Shown in pieces: positions 7,009 to 16,052 of a stretch of 64,000 nt of DNA. The first letter of the stretch is position 1. Each line of letters begins with the position of its first letter. The translations under genes and the position numbers were made by a program. The DNA comes from Cohnella cholangitidis (lineage in GTDB: Bacteria; Bacillota; Bacilli; Paenibacillales; Paenibacillaceae), in assembly GCF_014107495.1 (NCBI RefSeq), contig NZ_CP041969.1:4017501-4081500 (forward strand). Direction: 5' to 3'. Below the pieces are notes generated by a model. It saw only the letters and a program-made list of their open reading frames with translations, made no database searches and was not told where the DNA came from.

Positions 7009-9501
7009 ATGAAACAAAAGCTGGTCATGGCAGGGAACGGAATGGCCGGGGTAGCGTTTGTCGAGCAGTTATTGAAGCTGAATCCTCATAAATACGAAAT
7101 CACGATTATCGGAGCAGAACCTCACCCCAACTATAACCGAATCATGCTTTCGTCCGTGCTTGCGGGAGATTCGGAACTTAAGGACATCGTTCTTAACGAT
7201 TGGGATTGGTATCGCGACAATCAAATTACGTTGCATACCGGACATACAGTGACGGGGATCGACGCCAAAAAGAAGAATATCAAGACGGATCAAGGGTTGG
7301 TCGTCGAATACGACGAACTGGTGCTGGCGACGGGTTCGTTGCCGTTCATGCTTCCTCTTCCCGGCGCGGATAAGGAAGGGGTTATCGCCTTCCGGGATAT
7401 CAAAGATTGCAATACGATGATCGAGACGAGCAAGAAGCACAAGAAAGCGGTCGTCATCGGCGGAGGTTTGCTCGGTCTTGAGGCCGCTCGAGGTTTGCTC
7501 AATCTGAATATGGAAGTAAGCGTCGTTCATATTTTCCAACATCTAATGGAAAGGCAGCTGGACCCAACGGGCTCGAAGATGCTTCAGGAACAGTTGGAGA
7601 GCCAGGGGATGAAGTTCCTGCTCGAGAAGCAGTCAGATTCCATTATTGGTAAGAAACGCGTGCAGGGCTTGAAGTTCAAGGATGGCACAGAGGTGGAGGC
7701 CGATCTAGTCGTCATGGCGGTCGGGATTAAACCGAACGTACAGTTGGCAAGAGATAGCGGTATTGAAGTGAATCGCGGAATCGTCGTTAACGACTTCATG
7801 CAGACAAGCGTGCCGGGTATCTACTCCCTCGGAGAGTGCGCTGAACATCGCGGAATCGTCTATGGCCTCGTTGCTCCGCTATATGAGCAAGGAGCGGTGC
7901 TCGCGAAGAAGCTGGCGGGTTCGGAAACGGCGGGGTACGCGGGTTCCGTCCTCTCCACGAAGTTGAAGGTGTCGGGCGTTCAAGTGTTCTCCGCGGGCCG
8001 CTTTACGGATGAGCCGGGTACGAAAGCATTGAGAGTACAGGACGATCTTAGCGGGATCTACAAGAAAGTCGTGTTCCAAGACGGAAAAGTCGTAGGAGCC
8101 GTGCTGTTCGGCGACACGGCCGAAGGGTCGAAGCTGTTTTCCTTGATCCGCAAAGGGGAAGATTTCACCGGCCGCGAGCGGGAAGTATTGTTCGGAGCCG
8201 AAGGAAGCGGCGGAAAAGGCGGCGGCGGCACGGCGGATTTGGTCGAGGCGATGAGCGGCGACGAGATTGTCTGCGGCTGTAACGGCGTAACGAAAGATAC
8301 GATCGTAGAAGCGATCAAAGAAAAAGGCTGCGTCAGCATCGGAGAAATCAAAGCGTGCACGAAAGCTTCCGGATCTTGCGGCGGCTGTAAGCCCTTAGTC
8401 GAAGAAATTCTGGCGTTGACGCTAGGAGCCGACAACGTTCAGAAAGTTCAAGAGGGAATATGCGGGTGTACTTTGCATACTCGGGATGAAATCGTGGAAG
8501 CCATTATGAGTATGAAGCTGACGACCTCCAAAGAAGTCATGCACGTACTCGAGTGGAAAAATCCGGAGGGCTGCTCCAAATGCAGGCCGGCATTGAACTA
8601 TTACTTAGGAATGGTGTTTCCGGAAGAGCATGACGATGAACTGGAAAGCCGTTTCGTGAACGAACGGAATCATGCGAACATTCAGAAAGACGGCACGTTC
8701 TCTGTTGTCCCTCGGATCTACGGGGGCGTGACGACGCCGGAGGAATTGCAACGGATCGCGGACGTCGCCAAAAAGTACGACGTACCGCTGGTGAAGATCA
8801 CGGGCGGTCAGCGCATCGACCTGCTCGGAGTGAAGAAAGACGATCTTCCCCATATGTGGAAAGATCTCGATATGCCATCTGGATACGCCTACGGCAAAGC
8901 GTTAAGAACGGTTAAAACCTGCGTAGGCAATACGTTCTGCAGATTCGGGACGCAAGATTCCATAGGCATGGGAATCGCGATGGAGAAAAAGTTCGAACGC
9001 CTTAACACGCCTGCGAAGATCAAGCTCGCCGTATCCGGTTGCCCGCGCAACTGCGCGGAATCGACGATCAAGGATCTCGGCGTCGTGGCGATCGACGGCG
9101 GTTGGGAAATTTACGTCGGCGGTAACGGCGGAACCCGCGTGCGCGCGGCGGAGCTTCTCGTCAAGGTTAAGACGGAGGATGAAGTGCTGGAGTGGACCGG
9201 CGCGTTCCTGCAACATTACCGCGAGACGGCCAACTTCAACGAACGTACGGCGGAGTGGGTGCAGCGCGTCGGCCTTCAGAATGTCAAGGACGCCCTCGCT
9301 CTTCAAGCCGACCGCGAAGCGCTTGTCGCCCGAATCGAGAAAACGCTCGGTCTCATGAAAGATCCATGGCAGCAGATCATCGAGAACGAAGACTTGCGCA
9401 AAGCTTTCGATTCGTTGACGGCCCGTTCGCCCGACCCTTCCGCCGGCGGCGCCGACAACCGCGCCCAAGGCGCCCTAGTCGAGAAACCTCCTACGGAGTA
9501 A
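7009..9501 (+). CDS. nirB: NAD(P)H nitrite reductase large subunit NirB
   Basis: 830 aa, as expected for NirB, which reduces nitrite to ammonium in the cytoplasm with NAD(P)H. An FAD/NAD-binding reductase domain fills about residues 1-300 (GNGMAGVAFVEQLL; GGGLLGLEAARG). A BFD-type [2Fe-2S] domain follows near 424-470 (CGCNGVTK, CGGC), with a second BFD-like motif near 485-530 (CGCTLHTRDEIVEAI, CSKC). The sulfite/nitrite reductase half has the siroheme-[4Fe-4S] ligands CVGNTFC and CPRNC. GGGGAGAAAG is the ribosome site. Expression is probably gated by the leader terminator and the ANTAR protein. The last 40 or so residues are a poorly conserved tail. Confidence 0.95.
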   Translation: MKQKLVMAGNGMAGVAFVEQLLKLNPHKYEITIIGAEPHPNYNRIMLSSVLAGDSELKDIVLNDWDWYRDNQITLHTGHTVTGIDAKKKNIKTDQGLVVEYDELVLATGSLPFMLPLPGADKEGVIAFRDIKDCNTMIETSKKHKKAVVIGGGLLGLEAARGLLNLNMEVSVVHIFQHLMERQLDPTGSKMLQEQLESQGMKFLLEKQSDSIIGKKRVQGLKFKDGTEVEADLVVMAVGIKPNVQLARDSGIEVNRGIVVNDFMQTSVPGIYSLGECAEHRGIVYGLVAPLYEQGAVLAKKLAGSETAGYAGSVLSTKLKVSGVQVFSAGRFTDEPGTKALRVQDDLSGIYKKVVFQDGKVVGAVLFGDTAEGSKLFSLIRKGEDFTGREREVLFGAEGSGGKGGGGTADLVEAMSGDEIVCGCNGVTKDTIVEAIKEKGCVSIGEIKACTKASGSCGGCKPLVEEILALTLGADNVQKVQEGICGCTLHTRDEIVEAIMSMKLTTSKEVMHVLEWKNPEGCSKCRPALNYYLGMVFPEEHDDELESRFVNERNHANIQKDGTFSVVPRIYGGVTTPEELQRIADVAKKYDVPLVKITGGQRIDLLGVKKDDLPHMWKDLDMPSGYAYGKALRTVKTCVGNTFCRFGTQDSIGMGIAMEKKFERLNTPAKIKLAVSGCPRNCAESTIKDLGVVAIDGGWEIYVGGNGGTRVRAAELLVKVKTEDEVLEWTGAFLQHYRETANFNERTAEWVQRVGLQNVKDALALQADREALVARIEKTLGLMKDPWQQIIENEDLRKAFDSLTARSPDPSAGGADNRAQGALVEKPPTE

Positions 9502-9590
9502 CACTCGTCAAGGTTTGCCGTTCCTCGCTGAACTACGAGAGCCTGGGTTGACTAGTTATTCAAGTTGACATTGCTCGAAAAGGTGTGGAG

Positions 9591-9703
9591 GAAAAGGGTA
9601 ATCATGGAGAGTTTACGTCCGCCTTTAATTCCGAGTTGCCTCAACAATTGAATAGAAAAATAGCAACTTGGAATTAACAGCGGCGGAATGATTACCCTTT
9701 TTC
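9591..9703. repeat. 113-bp imperfect palindrome between nirB and nirD
   Basis: GAAAAGGGTAATCAT at the left matches ATGATTACCCTTTTTC at the right, and inner arms pair too: CCGCC with GGCGG, TTAATTCC with GGAATTAA, AGTTGC with GCAACT. The RNA would fold into one long hairpin ending in five Ts. It could be a small MITE, an mRNA-processing or stabilising hairpin, or a partial terminator that lowers nirD expression. No gene is seen in this 255-bp gap. Confidence 0.7.
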
Positions 9704-9756
9704 GGAATACCTGGATTATGAGCCTAGAGAAAAATTAAATGGGAGTGGGAAGAACC

Positions 9757-10095
9757 ATGGCGAACATCCTAATTGGAAATTTCAAAGACTTCACAGACAG
9801 AAGAGCAAGAGTAGTCCATTCCGGTGGAGTCGAATGGGCCGTATTCCTATTATCCGACGGCAGCTTCCGCGCAATCGAGAACAGCTGTCCGCACAAAGCC
9901 GGCAAGCTGTCCGAAGGCATCGTGTGCGACCATCACGTATTCTGTCCGTTGCATGATTGGAAAATCAACCTGGACGACGGTCAAGTCCAAGCTCCCGATC
10001 ATGGCTGCGTAACCACGATCGAGGTTATTCACGACGAAGCTACGGGCAAAGTTTACTTAGCCGACGATAACGCGCGACTGAAACGTTCGTCCTAA
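9757..10095 (+). CDS. nirD: Nitrite reductase small subunit NirD (Rieske)
   Basis: 112 aa Rieske-type ferredoxin. The [2Fe-2S] ligands are CPHK at about residues 45-48 and CPLHDW at about 65-70, as in NirD, the small subunit that works with NirB. The second of two in-frame ATGs (9757) is chosen because GGGAGTGGGAAG is correctly spaced from it. It lies downstream of nirB across a long palindrome and is followed by a HemD-like gene. Confidence 0.9.
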   Translation: MANILIGNFKDFTDRRARVVHSGGVEWAVFLLSDGSFRAIENSCPHKAGKLSEGIVCDHHVFCPLHDWKINLDDGQVQAPDHGCVTTIEVIHDEATGKVYLADDNARLKRSS

Positions 10096-10120
10096 GCAAG
10101 CTTCCGAAGGGGGAAACGGC

Positions 10121-10963
10121 ATGGGTAAATTATCGGGAAAAAAGATAACCGTAACCGGTCCGCGTTGCGAAGAGGAGTTCACCCGGATGGTCGTCAAGAT
10201 GGGGGGACAACCTTTTATTTGCCCGGCGCAAGGAAATGTTTATTCCGATGAGGAACGGCTTGGAGAGCAGCTTCGCCTATTGACGTCGAGCAAGGCGGAT
10301 TGGCTGGTGCTTACGACAGGCATCGGTACCGAAGCGCTGGTCGCGAAAGCGGAATCGCTCGGGATGAAGGAAGAGCTGCTGATCTTCATGTCATCGACGC
10401 AAATCGCCGCTCGCGGTTATAAAACGGTAAACGCTCTTCGCCGCTTACGAATCGAACCGACGCTTACGGCGGAAGACGGGACGACGGACGGCTTGTTCCG
10501 GCTGTTATCGGATTATCCGCTGCCCGGGGCGACTATAGCTCTGCAATTATATGGCGATCCGTCTCCCAAGATATCTTCCCGCCTGCGGGAAGCGGGGGCG
10601 GAATGCATAGAGTTGTTGCCTTATATTCACGTAATGCCGGATGCCGGTCCGATCGACGAACTTATCAATCGCTGTATAACGGGCGATATGGATGCCGTTG
10701 TGTTTACAAGCACGGCCCAGGCTCGCTGCGTGTTCCATAGAGCGCGGGATACGAATAAGGAGCGCGGCTTATTGGCGGCGTTCGAGAGCGGCGTGCTCTG
10801 CGTTGCCGTCGGTAGAGTCACGGCGGATTCGCTTCATGACGAAGGAGTCATAAGAGTCATGTATCCTGAGGAAGAGAGATTAGGTCCTGCCCTCGTTGGA
10901 GCGGGGAAATGGTTTCAAGAGCAGGCGGAGACAATCGGCGTATTGGATTCCATCGCGCAATAA
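10121..10963 (+). CDS. Uroporphyrinogen-III synthase-like protein (HemD family)
   Basis: 280 aa with the two-lobed HemD layout: KKITVTGPRCEEEFTRMV at the start, LVLTTGIGTEAL in lobe one, ALQLYGDPSPKISSRLREAG at the hinge and VVFTSTAQARCVF in lobe two. The enzyme cyclises hydroxymethylbilane to uroporphyrinogen III, the precursor of siroheme, which NirB needs. Its place right after nirD, with an AAGGGGGAAA ribosome site, supports a dedicated role in siroheme supply. Sequence of HemD proteins is weakly conserved, so enzymatic activity is inferred. Confidence 0.8.
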   Translation: MGKLSGKKITVTGPRCEEEFTRMVVKMGGQPFICPAQGNVYSDEERLGEQLRLLTSSKADWLVLTTGIGTEALVAKAESLGMKEELLIFMSSTQIAARGYKTVNALRRLRIEPTLTAEDGTTDGLFRLLSDYPLPGATIALQLYGDPSPKISSRLREAGAECIELLPYIHVMPDAGPIDELINRCITGDMDAVVFTSTAQARCVFHRARDTNKERGLLAAFESGVLCVAVGRVTADSLHDEGVIRVMYPEEERLGPALVGAGKWFQEQAETIGVLDSIAQ

Positions 10964-10977
10964 ACGGATAATCAAAC

Positions 10978-11192
10978 GGGGCTGTCTCATAAGTAGAGTC
11001 GTACAAAATGGTCGATTAAGAAAAAGTGCATGTATCTTCTGGAGACTGCCTCATACGGTCCTGAAATGACCTTATTACGGGTTTACCTATTCAGGTTTCG
11101 GGACCGTATAGCATCGTAAGGAGATACATGCACGGCAACATTCTCTATCGATCATCCTTTCGTACGACCCTTTTTACTTATGGGACAGCCTC
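10978..11192. mobile_element. MITE-like palindromic element, about 215 bp
   Basis: The ends GGGGCTGTCTCATAAGTA and GAGGCTGTCCCATAAGTA (read from the other strand) form terminal inverted repeats. The inverted match continues inward through GTCGTAC, TCGAT, GTGCATGTATCT and ATACGGTCC to the centre, so the whole element is one imperfect palindrome. It encodes no protein. Such structure is typical of a non-autonomous transposon remnant. Lying between convergent hemD-like and kinase genes and ending in TTTTTTT on the plus strand, it could also act as a terminator. Confidence 0.7.
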
Positions 11193-11204
11193 GTTTTTTT
11201 GGCG

Positions 11205-13151
11205 TTAGATGACCCAATGGTCCGCTTTCACAAGAGGGAGGGATAGAGCCAAGACGAAACCCGCGTTTTCTCTTTCGGCTCTTATTTTTCCTCCGATCAG
11301 AGCGGCGTGCTCTACGATGGCGTGCAAGCTGGGGTCAAGATCCCTGGCGGTATAGCTATGCTCATCCAAGTGGACCAATTCCATTCGCAGAGAGTCTTCT
11401 ACGACTACGAGCGTAAAGCGGAATTGGCAAGGCGCGCGTCTTCCGTGCTTGATCCCGAATCTAAGGCCTTCTTGCAGCGTTTGGAATACGATTCTTTTTT
11501 GCAACGTGCTTAAGCTTGAGGGCAGCGCATCGATTTGGTTATGCACCTGGCAGCCGGTCGAATGTTCCGTTTCCCGAATAAGGGCGCCAATCGAACCGTG
11601 CAAATCGTAATAGGACGCATCCTCGCGGAGCATTCTGACGGATTGGCGAATATCCTCAAGCCCTCTGCGCACGAGACCTTGCGAGGCTTCCAGCTTCGCT
11701 TCCGCCAAGGAATGATCTTTAGCGATCAACCGCTTGGCCGCTTCCAGTTGAATGATCGTCGCGCTTAACGTATGCCCGACCGTATCATGGACGCTTCCGG
11801 TAATTCTGTGCCGCTCCTCCAGAATCATCGCATCCGCCAAAGCTTCGGCATTCTCGCGCATCGAAGCGCCCAGCTGCGCGTGGGCGGTCTCCAACTGCTC
11901 CGTTCGTTCTTGCAGCTGCTGCGTGCGAGTGTGAACGACATGTTCCAGGGATCGGTTAAACTCGAACAACTGACGGTTCATGGCGGTGTAGCGGTGCATG
12001 ATGACCCGAATCAGACATACGACGAAAGCGAACAAGCCCCAGAACAACAAGTCGTTCGGCAATCGGTGAACCCAAAGAATCCTTTCGTTAATCCAATCGG
12101 GCACGTACACAATTACGATAAAGCGATAGACGTGAATGACGGCAATGGCAGACAAGGAGGCGAAGCCGGCGAGCATCCAGATGGATTCGAGATCTCGTTT
12201 CGAACGATAAGCCGACCATAATGTCCACGACACGGCAATAAAGACGACGGTAAACAACGGGCCGAACGATTGGAACATGTAAGTATAGTACCACGACGGA
12301 TTCGCGAGCGAAAAGAGGATCGTGACCAACGTATCGGCAAACATCAGCCACAGCATGAACCGGATCGTTCGCGGGTTCGCATACGGAAATACGTGTTTCA
12401 ATATTCCGATAAAGGCAAAAGTAGCTAACGGCAAGCAAATGTCGTGAAAGTAACCCAACCGCGGATTATCCCATATGACTTGCAGCAGCAGGTTGCGTAC
12501 AAGGGAGGTGAACCCGCCCGAGAAGGCCAGAAGCGCAAAATAGAGATACAGCTTATCCCGTTTCGTGCTGAACAGCCCAAGCGTGATGAATCCGCTGAAA
12601 ATCAGCAACGTTCCTAATATGATATTGTCCAAATCGTTATTCAGAATTTGATTGAGTAAATCCGCTTTGTTGCCCATCGTGATATATGCCGTGATCGGGT
12701 AATGGTCCCCGTATCCGACCAGAAGATCGACGTAGCCGGGCATGGGCAAGGGGACTTCGATCATCTTCCAATTGACTCCCGTGTTTATCCGTCTATCGGT
12801 CAAACGGTAGGAGTAAAAAACTTCCTTGCCGTCATACGCTTTCAGGCTTCCGGTCTGCATGATCAGCAACTGGGGATCCGTAAAGCCGAACTTAAGAAGC
12901 GGAATTCTTATCCAATAAATATGGGATGGAATCACGTCGCCGTTCGTATAGTCTTGCCACCCCGACTCCGGCGATCTGTTCTCGTCGAAAGAGCCGGCGG
13001 GAGCCCACTGCCAGTCTTCGCGATCGAGTTGAACGATATGATTGTCTTTCCGTTGGAAGGCGGATAACGCAAGTCCGATGCACAGAATCAAAGCAATCAA
13101 AACGAACAAAGTGCGGAGAAGGGGGAAGTGAGCTTTCAGAAATCGGATCAT
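11205..13151 (-). CDS. Seven-TM sensor histidine kinase with degenerate ATPase domain
   Basis: About 648 aa. One N-terminal membrane helix, an extracellular domain of about 150 residues and seven further helices (7TMR-DISM-like) lead to a coiled coil and a HisKA_3 phospho-acceptor box (ERHRITGSVHDTVGHTLSA). The C-terminal ATPase region has lost key motifs: the N-box reads EGLRFGIKHG with no asparagine, and no DxG or GxGL glycine motif remains (LDPSLHAIVEHAALIGG). It may therefore not bind ATP and instead be phosphorylated by its paralogue. It overlaps that upstream gene by ATGA. The start at 13151 is fixed by this coupling. Confidence 0.85.
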   Translation of the reverse strand: MIRFLKAHFPLLRTLFVLIALILCIGLALSAFQRKDNHIVQLDREDWQWAPAGSFDENRSPESGWQDYTNGDVIPSHIYWIRIPLLKFGFTDPQLLIMQTGSLKAYDGKEVFYSYRLTDRRINTGVNWKMIEVPLPMPGYVDLLVGYGDHYPITAYITMGNKADLLNQILNNDLDNIILGTLLIFSGFITLGLFSTKRDKLYLYFALLAFSGGFTSLVRNLLLQVIWDNPRLGYFHDICLPLATFAFIGILKHVFPYANPRTIRFMLWLMFADTLVTILFSLANPSWYYTYMFQSFGPLFTVVFIAVSWTLWSAYRSKRDLESIWMLAGFASLSAIAVIHVYRFIVIVYVPDWINERILWVHRLPNDLLFWGLFAFVVCLIRVIMHRYTAMNRQLFEFNRSLEHVVHTRTQQLQERTEQLETAHAQLGASMRENAEALADAMILEERHRITGSVHDTVGHTLSATIIQLEAAKRLIAKDHSLAEAKLEASQGLVRRGLEDIRQSVRMLREDASYYDLHGSIGALIRETEHSTGCQVHNQIDALPSSLSTLQKRIVFQTLQEGLRFGIKHGRRAPCQFRFTLVVVEDSLRMELVHLDEHSYTARDLDPSLHAIVEHAALIGGKIRAERENAGFVLALSLPLVKADHWVI

Positions 13152-15109
13152 CCTCGGTTGGCCCCCTCCGATAATTCTAGCGGGCGGATAGGTAAAGACA
13201 GCGTAAGTATGCACCCGGGATTACCCGGGGCGACCGCCATGATTCCGCCGAGGTTGGCGATTCTTTCCGACATGGCCTTCAAGCCGAAACCAAAGGCGGA
13301 AGGCGTATAAGTGCGACCGTCGCTAACCAGGCGAAAACGCAAAACGGAGTCGTCGGACGTTAGAGTAAACTGGAAGCAACTGCTGCCGCCATGCCGTAAT
13401 CCGTTCGTTAACCCTTCTTGAAGGGCTTGAAAAAGTACTCTTTTCTGAAGCGTGGTCAAGGAGTCCGGCAAGGGGGCGATCCGGCTCTCGATGGAGACTC
13501 CGGTCGTTTGTTCCGTTTCCTTGATCAATTCCGATATGGCCGCGGCAAGATCATAACGCGAAGAGTCGTCGCGCAGCAGGCGGACGGAATTGCGAATCTC
13601 CTCTAGTCCCCGCCGTACCAAGCCCTGAGAGGCGTTAAGTTTCTCGAGCGCCAATTCCGGGTCGCGCTTGAGCAAGCGTTTGGCGGCTTCCAACTGGACG
13701 ATCGTCGCGGTCAGCGAGTGGCCGATCGTATCATGTATCGTTCCTGTGAGCCGGTGTCTTTCTTCCAGCACCATCGAAGAGGCGATCGCTTCCGCGGTGC
13801 CCCTCATCGTGCTGGCAAGTTGGAGGTTCGCTTCCTGAAGCTGGGTTTCCCTTTCCCGCAGCTCTTCCGTTCGTCTCCTGACATTAGTCTCGAGGGAAAG
13901 GTTGAAAGTCGTTAGTTGCTTATTCAACAATCCAAACCGATACACGATAATGCGAATAAGGCAAATCAAGAACAGGAACAAGGAGATGGATAAGATATCG
14001 AACGGCAGCTTGAAAAGCAGCGGAATGTTATGTTCGAGCCAGTCGTATAGTTTCGGCAAATAAGTGCGAAGGACGTGGATGAGGGCAAAAGTGGCGACGA
14101 TGAAGAAGCCTGCCATCATCCATATGGATTCCGTGCCTTGCCTGTCCTGATAAGCGCTCCAAATAGAGTGGAATACGACGCCCGCCGTAACGAGAAACAT
14201 CGTTAATACCGGATAGCTAAGCAGCCAACCGAACCATATGATATCGAGAAAGATGGCGCAGATCAGCGTTACGATCGCGAAGGAAAGAACGACCCAACGG
14301 ATTTTGCGAAGGATATGGGTATGCTCGGCACTGAACACGTTAATCATGATGTTGACGAACCCATAGACGCCCAGCGGGAAGATGACGTGCTCTATAAAGC
14401 TCACCCATGGCTGATCCCATATGACTTGCAACAAGTAATTTCGTGCTAAGGAAGCGTAACAACCGCAGAATGCCAGCAACGCGAAATAAAGGTGGAGATT
14501 GTCCTGCCGTATGAAATAAAGCCCGAGAGCTACGAACAAGCTGAAGAGGAACAACCCGGATAGCATAAAGGCATAGGTATCTTTCTGGATAAGCTGCGCG
14601 AAGAGATCTCCTCTACCTATCAGCTGAACGGATGGCACTGGCCGAAGCGAACCGCGATTGTCTAGCAGCATATACACTTCGCTGGGGATTGGGGTCGGCA
14701 TCGGCGCCAGGTTCCAGTGATAGAATAGATTCAGCCGATGGTTCCTTTGATTAGGATCGTAGCTAAAGAGAAGTCGGTTTCCGTCGAATACGGATAAAGC
14801 GACGGTATTGAAGATTAGCAAGTGCGGATCGCGGACCGCGCTCGGATCGAGCGGTATTCTCAACCAGAAAGATCCGTTCTGCTCGAGATTACCGGGTCTG
14901 CTCGAATAGGGGAGCCAGACGCCTTGGGGAGGCGAGGAGTCGCGGAAGGAATGGGCGGGGGCCCAGCTCCAGTTGTCGGAATCCAAAGCGGATGCGCTAT
15001 AGTTTTTGCCGGCGGATCCCAGACCCCAGCCTATGAGAATAAGGAATCCTAGCAACACCGACAAGGTGCGCAACAACGGAAAATGATTTCGTATACCGCT
15101 TCCGATCAA
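13148..15109 (-). CDS. Seven-TM sensor histidine kinase (HisKA_3, NarL partner)
   Basis: 653 aa, with the same layout as the downstream paralogue: N-terminal helix, extracellular sensor domain, seven membrane helices, coiled coil, HisKA_3 box (ERHRLTGTIHDTIGHSLTA) and HATPase domain. Here the N-box (EGLTNGLRHGG) has its asparagine, and a glycine-rich lid (FGFGLKAMSERIANLGG) and SDG are present, so it should be active. It starts at TTG after GGGGGAATGAAGG. It lies between its response regulator gene and the degenerate kinase, on one transcript. The signal is unknown; 7TMR-DISM sensors often detect carbohydrates or envelope compounds. Confidence 0.88.
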   Translation of the reverse strand: MIGSGIRNHFPLLRTLSVLLGFLILIGWGLGSAGKNYSASALDSDNWSWAPAHSFRDSSPPQGVWLPYSSRPGNLEQNGSFWLRIPLDPSAVRDPHLLIFNTVALSVFDGNRLLFSYDPNQRNHRLNLFYHWNLAPMPTPIPSEVYMLLDNRGSLRPVPSVQLIGRGDLFAQLIQKDTYAFMLSGLFLFSLFVALGLYFIRQDNLHLYFALLAFCGCYASLARNYLLQVIWDQPWVSFIEHVIFPLGVYGFVNIMINVFSAEHTHILRKIRWVVLSFAIVTLICAIFLDIIWFGWLLSYPVLTMFLVTAGVVFHSIWSAYQDRQGTESIWMMAGFFIVATFALIHVLRTYLPKLYDWLEHNIPLLFKLPFDILSISLFLFLICLIRIIVYRFGLLNKQLTTFNLSLETNVRRRTEELRERETQLQEANLQLASTMRGTAEAIASSMVLEERHRLTGTIHDTIGHSLTATIVQLEAAKRLLKRDPELALEKLNASQGLVRRGLEEIRNSVRLLRDDSSRYDLAAAISELIKETEQTTGVSIESRIAPLPDSLTTLQKRVLFQALQEGLTNGLRHGGSSCFQFTLTSDDSVLRFRLVSDGRTYTPSAFGFGLKAMSERIANLGGIMAVAPGNPGCILTLSLPIRPLELSEGANRG

Positions 15110-15184
15110 CCTTCATTCCCCCAAATAAAGCAGCCCTGTATGCGACGTAGAGTCACTTCTTATTGTACTCTCAGGGCTTCCGCC

Positions 15185-15209
15185 GTCACAGTGACGCGAG
15201 TCATATGAC
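15185..15209. promoter_or_regulatory. Paired palindromes at the 3' end of the regulator gene
   Basis: GTCACAGTGAC (15185-15195) and GTCATATGAC (15200-15209) are adjacent palindromes that overlap the stop codon of the response regulator gene. The second is identical to one upstream of the same gene, which suggests binding sites for the regulator, here positioned before the kinase genes. Confidence 0.4.
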
Positions 15210-15860
15210 AGTCATGTCTTTCAGCCAGATCACGGCCTGCGTGCGGTCGTTCGTGCCGATCTTATCGTATATGGCGCTGATATAGTTTTTGACGGTCCCT
15301 TCGCTCATGAATAGGAGCTGGGCGATTTCCCGATTGTTGCGTCCTTCTACCATTAAAGCGATTATGCTCATCTCGCGATTCGTGAACTTAAGATCGGCGG
15401 CTCTGCCTCTCGAACGAGGAGGCGGAGTGCGTCCTGGAGCGGGGGTAGATAATCGGGTCGCCAATTTCACGGCGATAGACGAAGGAAGCATGATTTCGCC
15501 CCGGGCGGCTTCTCGCACCGCTTGCAAGAGTTTCTCGGTCGGGATATCTTTCAATAGAAAACCGACTGCTCCGCTAGCGAGAGCGTCGATGATATATTCG
15601 TCTTCGTCGAATGTTGTCAGAACGAGCACCTTCGTATGAGGAGATTCGACGCGAAGCCTCTTGACTGCCTCGATGCCGTTCATGACGGGCATGCGAATAT
15701 CCATTAACACTAAATCCGGATCATGAACGGCCACTAACCGACAGGCTTCTTCCCCGTTCTCGGCCGTAGCGATAACCTCGATATCGTCCTCTAATTGAAG
15801 AATCGTTTGCAATCCGTCCCTCATCAGCGTTTGGTCGTCCGCAATCAATACTCTCAGCAT
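15201..15860 (-). CDS. NarL/LuxR-family response regulator
   Basis: 219 aa. The receiver domain has the acidic pair (IADDQ), the phospho-acceptor Asp in LVLMDIRMP, the Thr switch in VLTTFDE and the Lys in FLLKD. The C-terminal LuxR helix-turn-helix reads FTNREMSIIALMVEGRNNRE then SEGTVKNYISAIYDKIG. It heads an operon with two kinases on the minus strand and is the natural phospho-target of both. The start at 15860 has GAAAGGGGAG seven bases upstream; a minus-strand TATAAT lies at 15888-15883. Palindromes on both sides hint at autoregulation. Confidence 0.92.
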   Translation of the reverse strand: MLRVLIADDQTLMRDGLQTILQLEDDIEVIATAENGEEACRLVAVHDPDLVLMDIRMPVMNGIEAVKRLRVESPHTKVLVLTTFDEDEYIIDALASGAVGFLLKDIPTEKLLQAVREAARGEIMLPSSIAVKLATRLSTPAPGRTPPPRSRGRAADLKFTNREMSIIALMVEGRNNREIAQLLFMSEGTVKNYISAIYDKIGTNDRTQAVIWLKDMTVI

Positions 15861-15952
15861 GAGTTTCTCCCCTTTCTTTTCCATTATAGATGAACATTTT
15901 AATTTGAACAGTATTGAAGAGACAAAGGATAGGAATATTCATGACGGAACAG

Positions 15953-15978
15953 GTGACACGCGTCACTGGTCATATGAC
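15953..15978. promoter_or_regulatory. Paired palindromes upstream of the response regulator
   Basis: GTGACACGCGTCAC (15953-15966) and GTCATATGAC (15969-15978) lie in the intergenic space shared with the divergent HD-GYP gene. GTCATATGAC also occurs at 15200-15209. They are good candidates for a dimeric regulator site acting on one or both promoters. Confidence 0.45.
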
Positions 15979-16052
15979 TATCGATTTAGATAGGATTAGG
16001 ACATAAGGCGGGGACAAGCGAATGCCCCGAGAGCTAAAAGGGAGATGAAAGT

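Noticed and set aside
7069..9468. Several long minus-strand frames opposite nirB
   Set aside because: They lie within a well-conserved gene, have no ribosome sites, and translate to Arg/Leu-rich shadow sequence.
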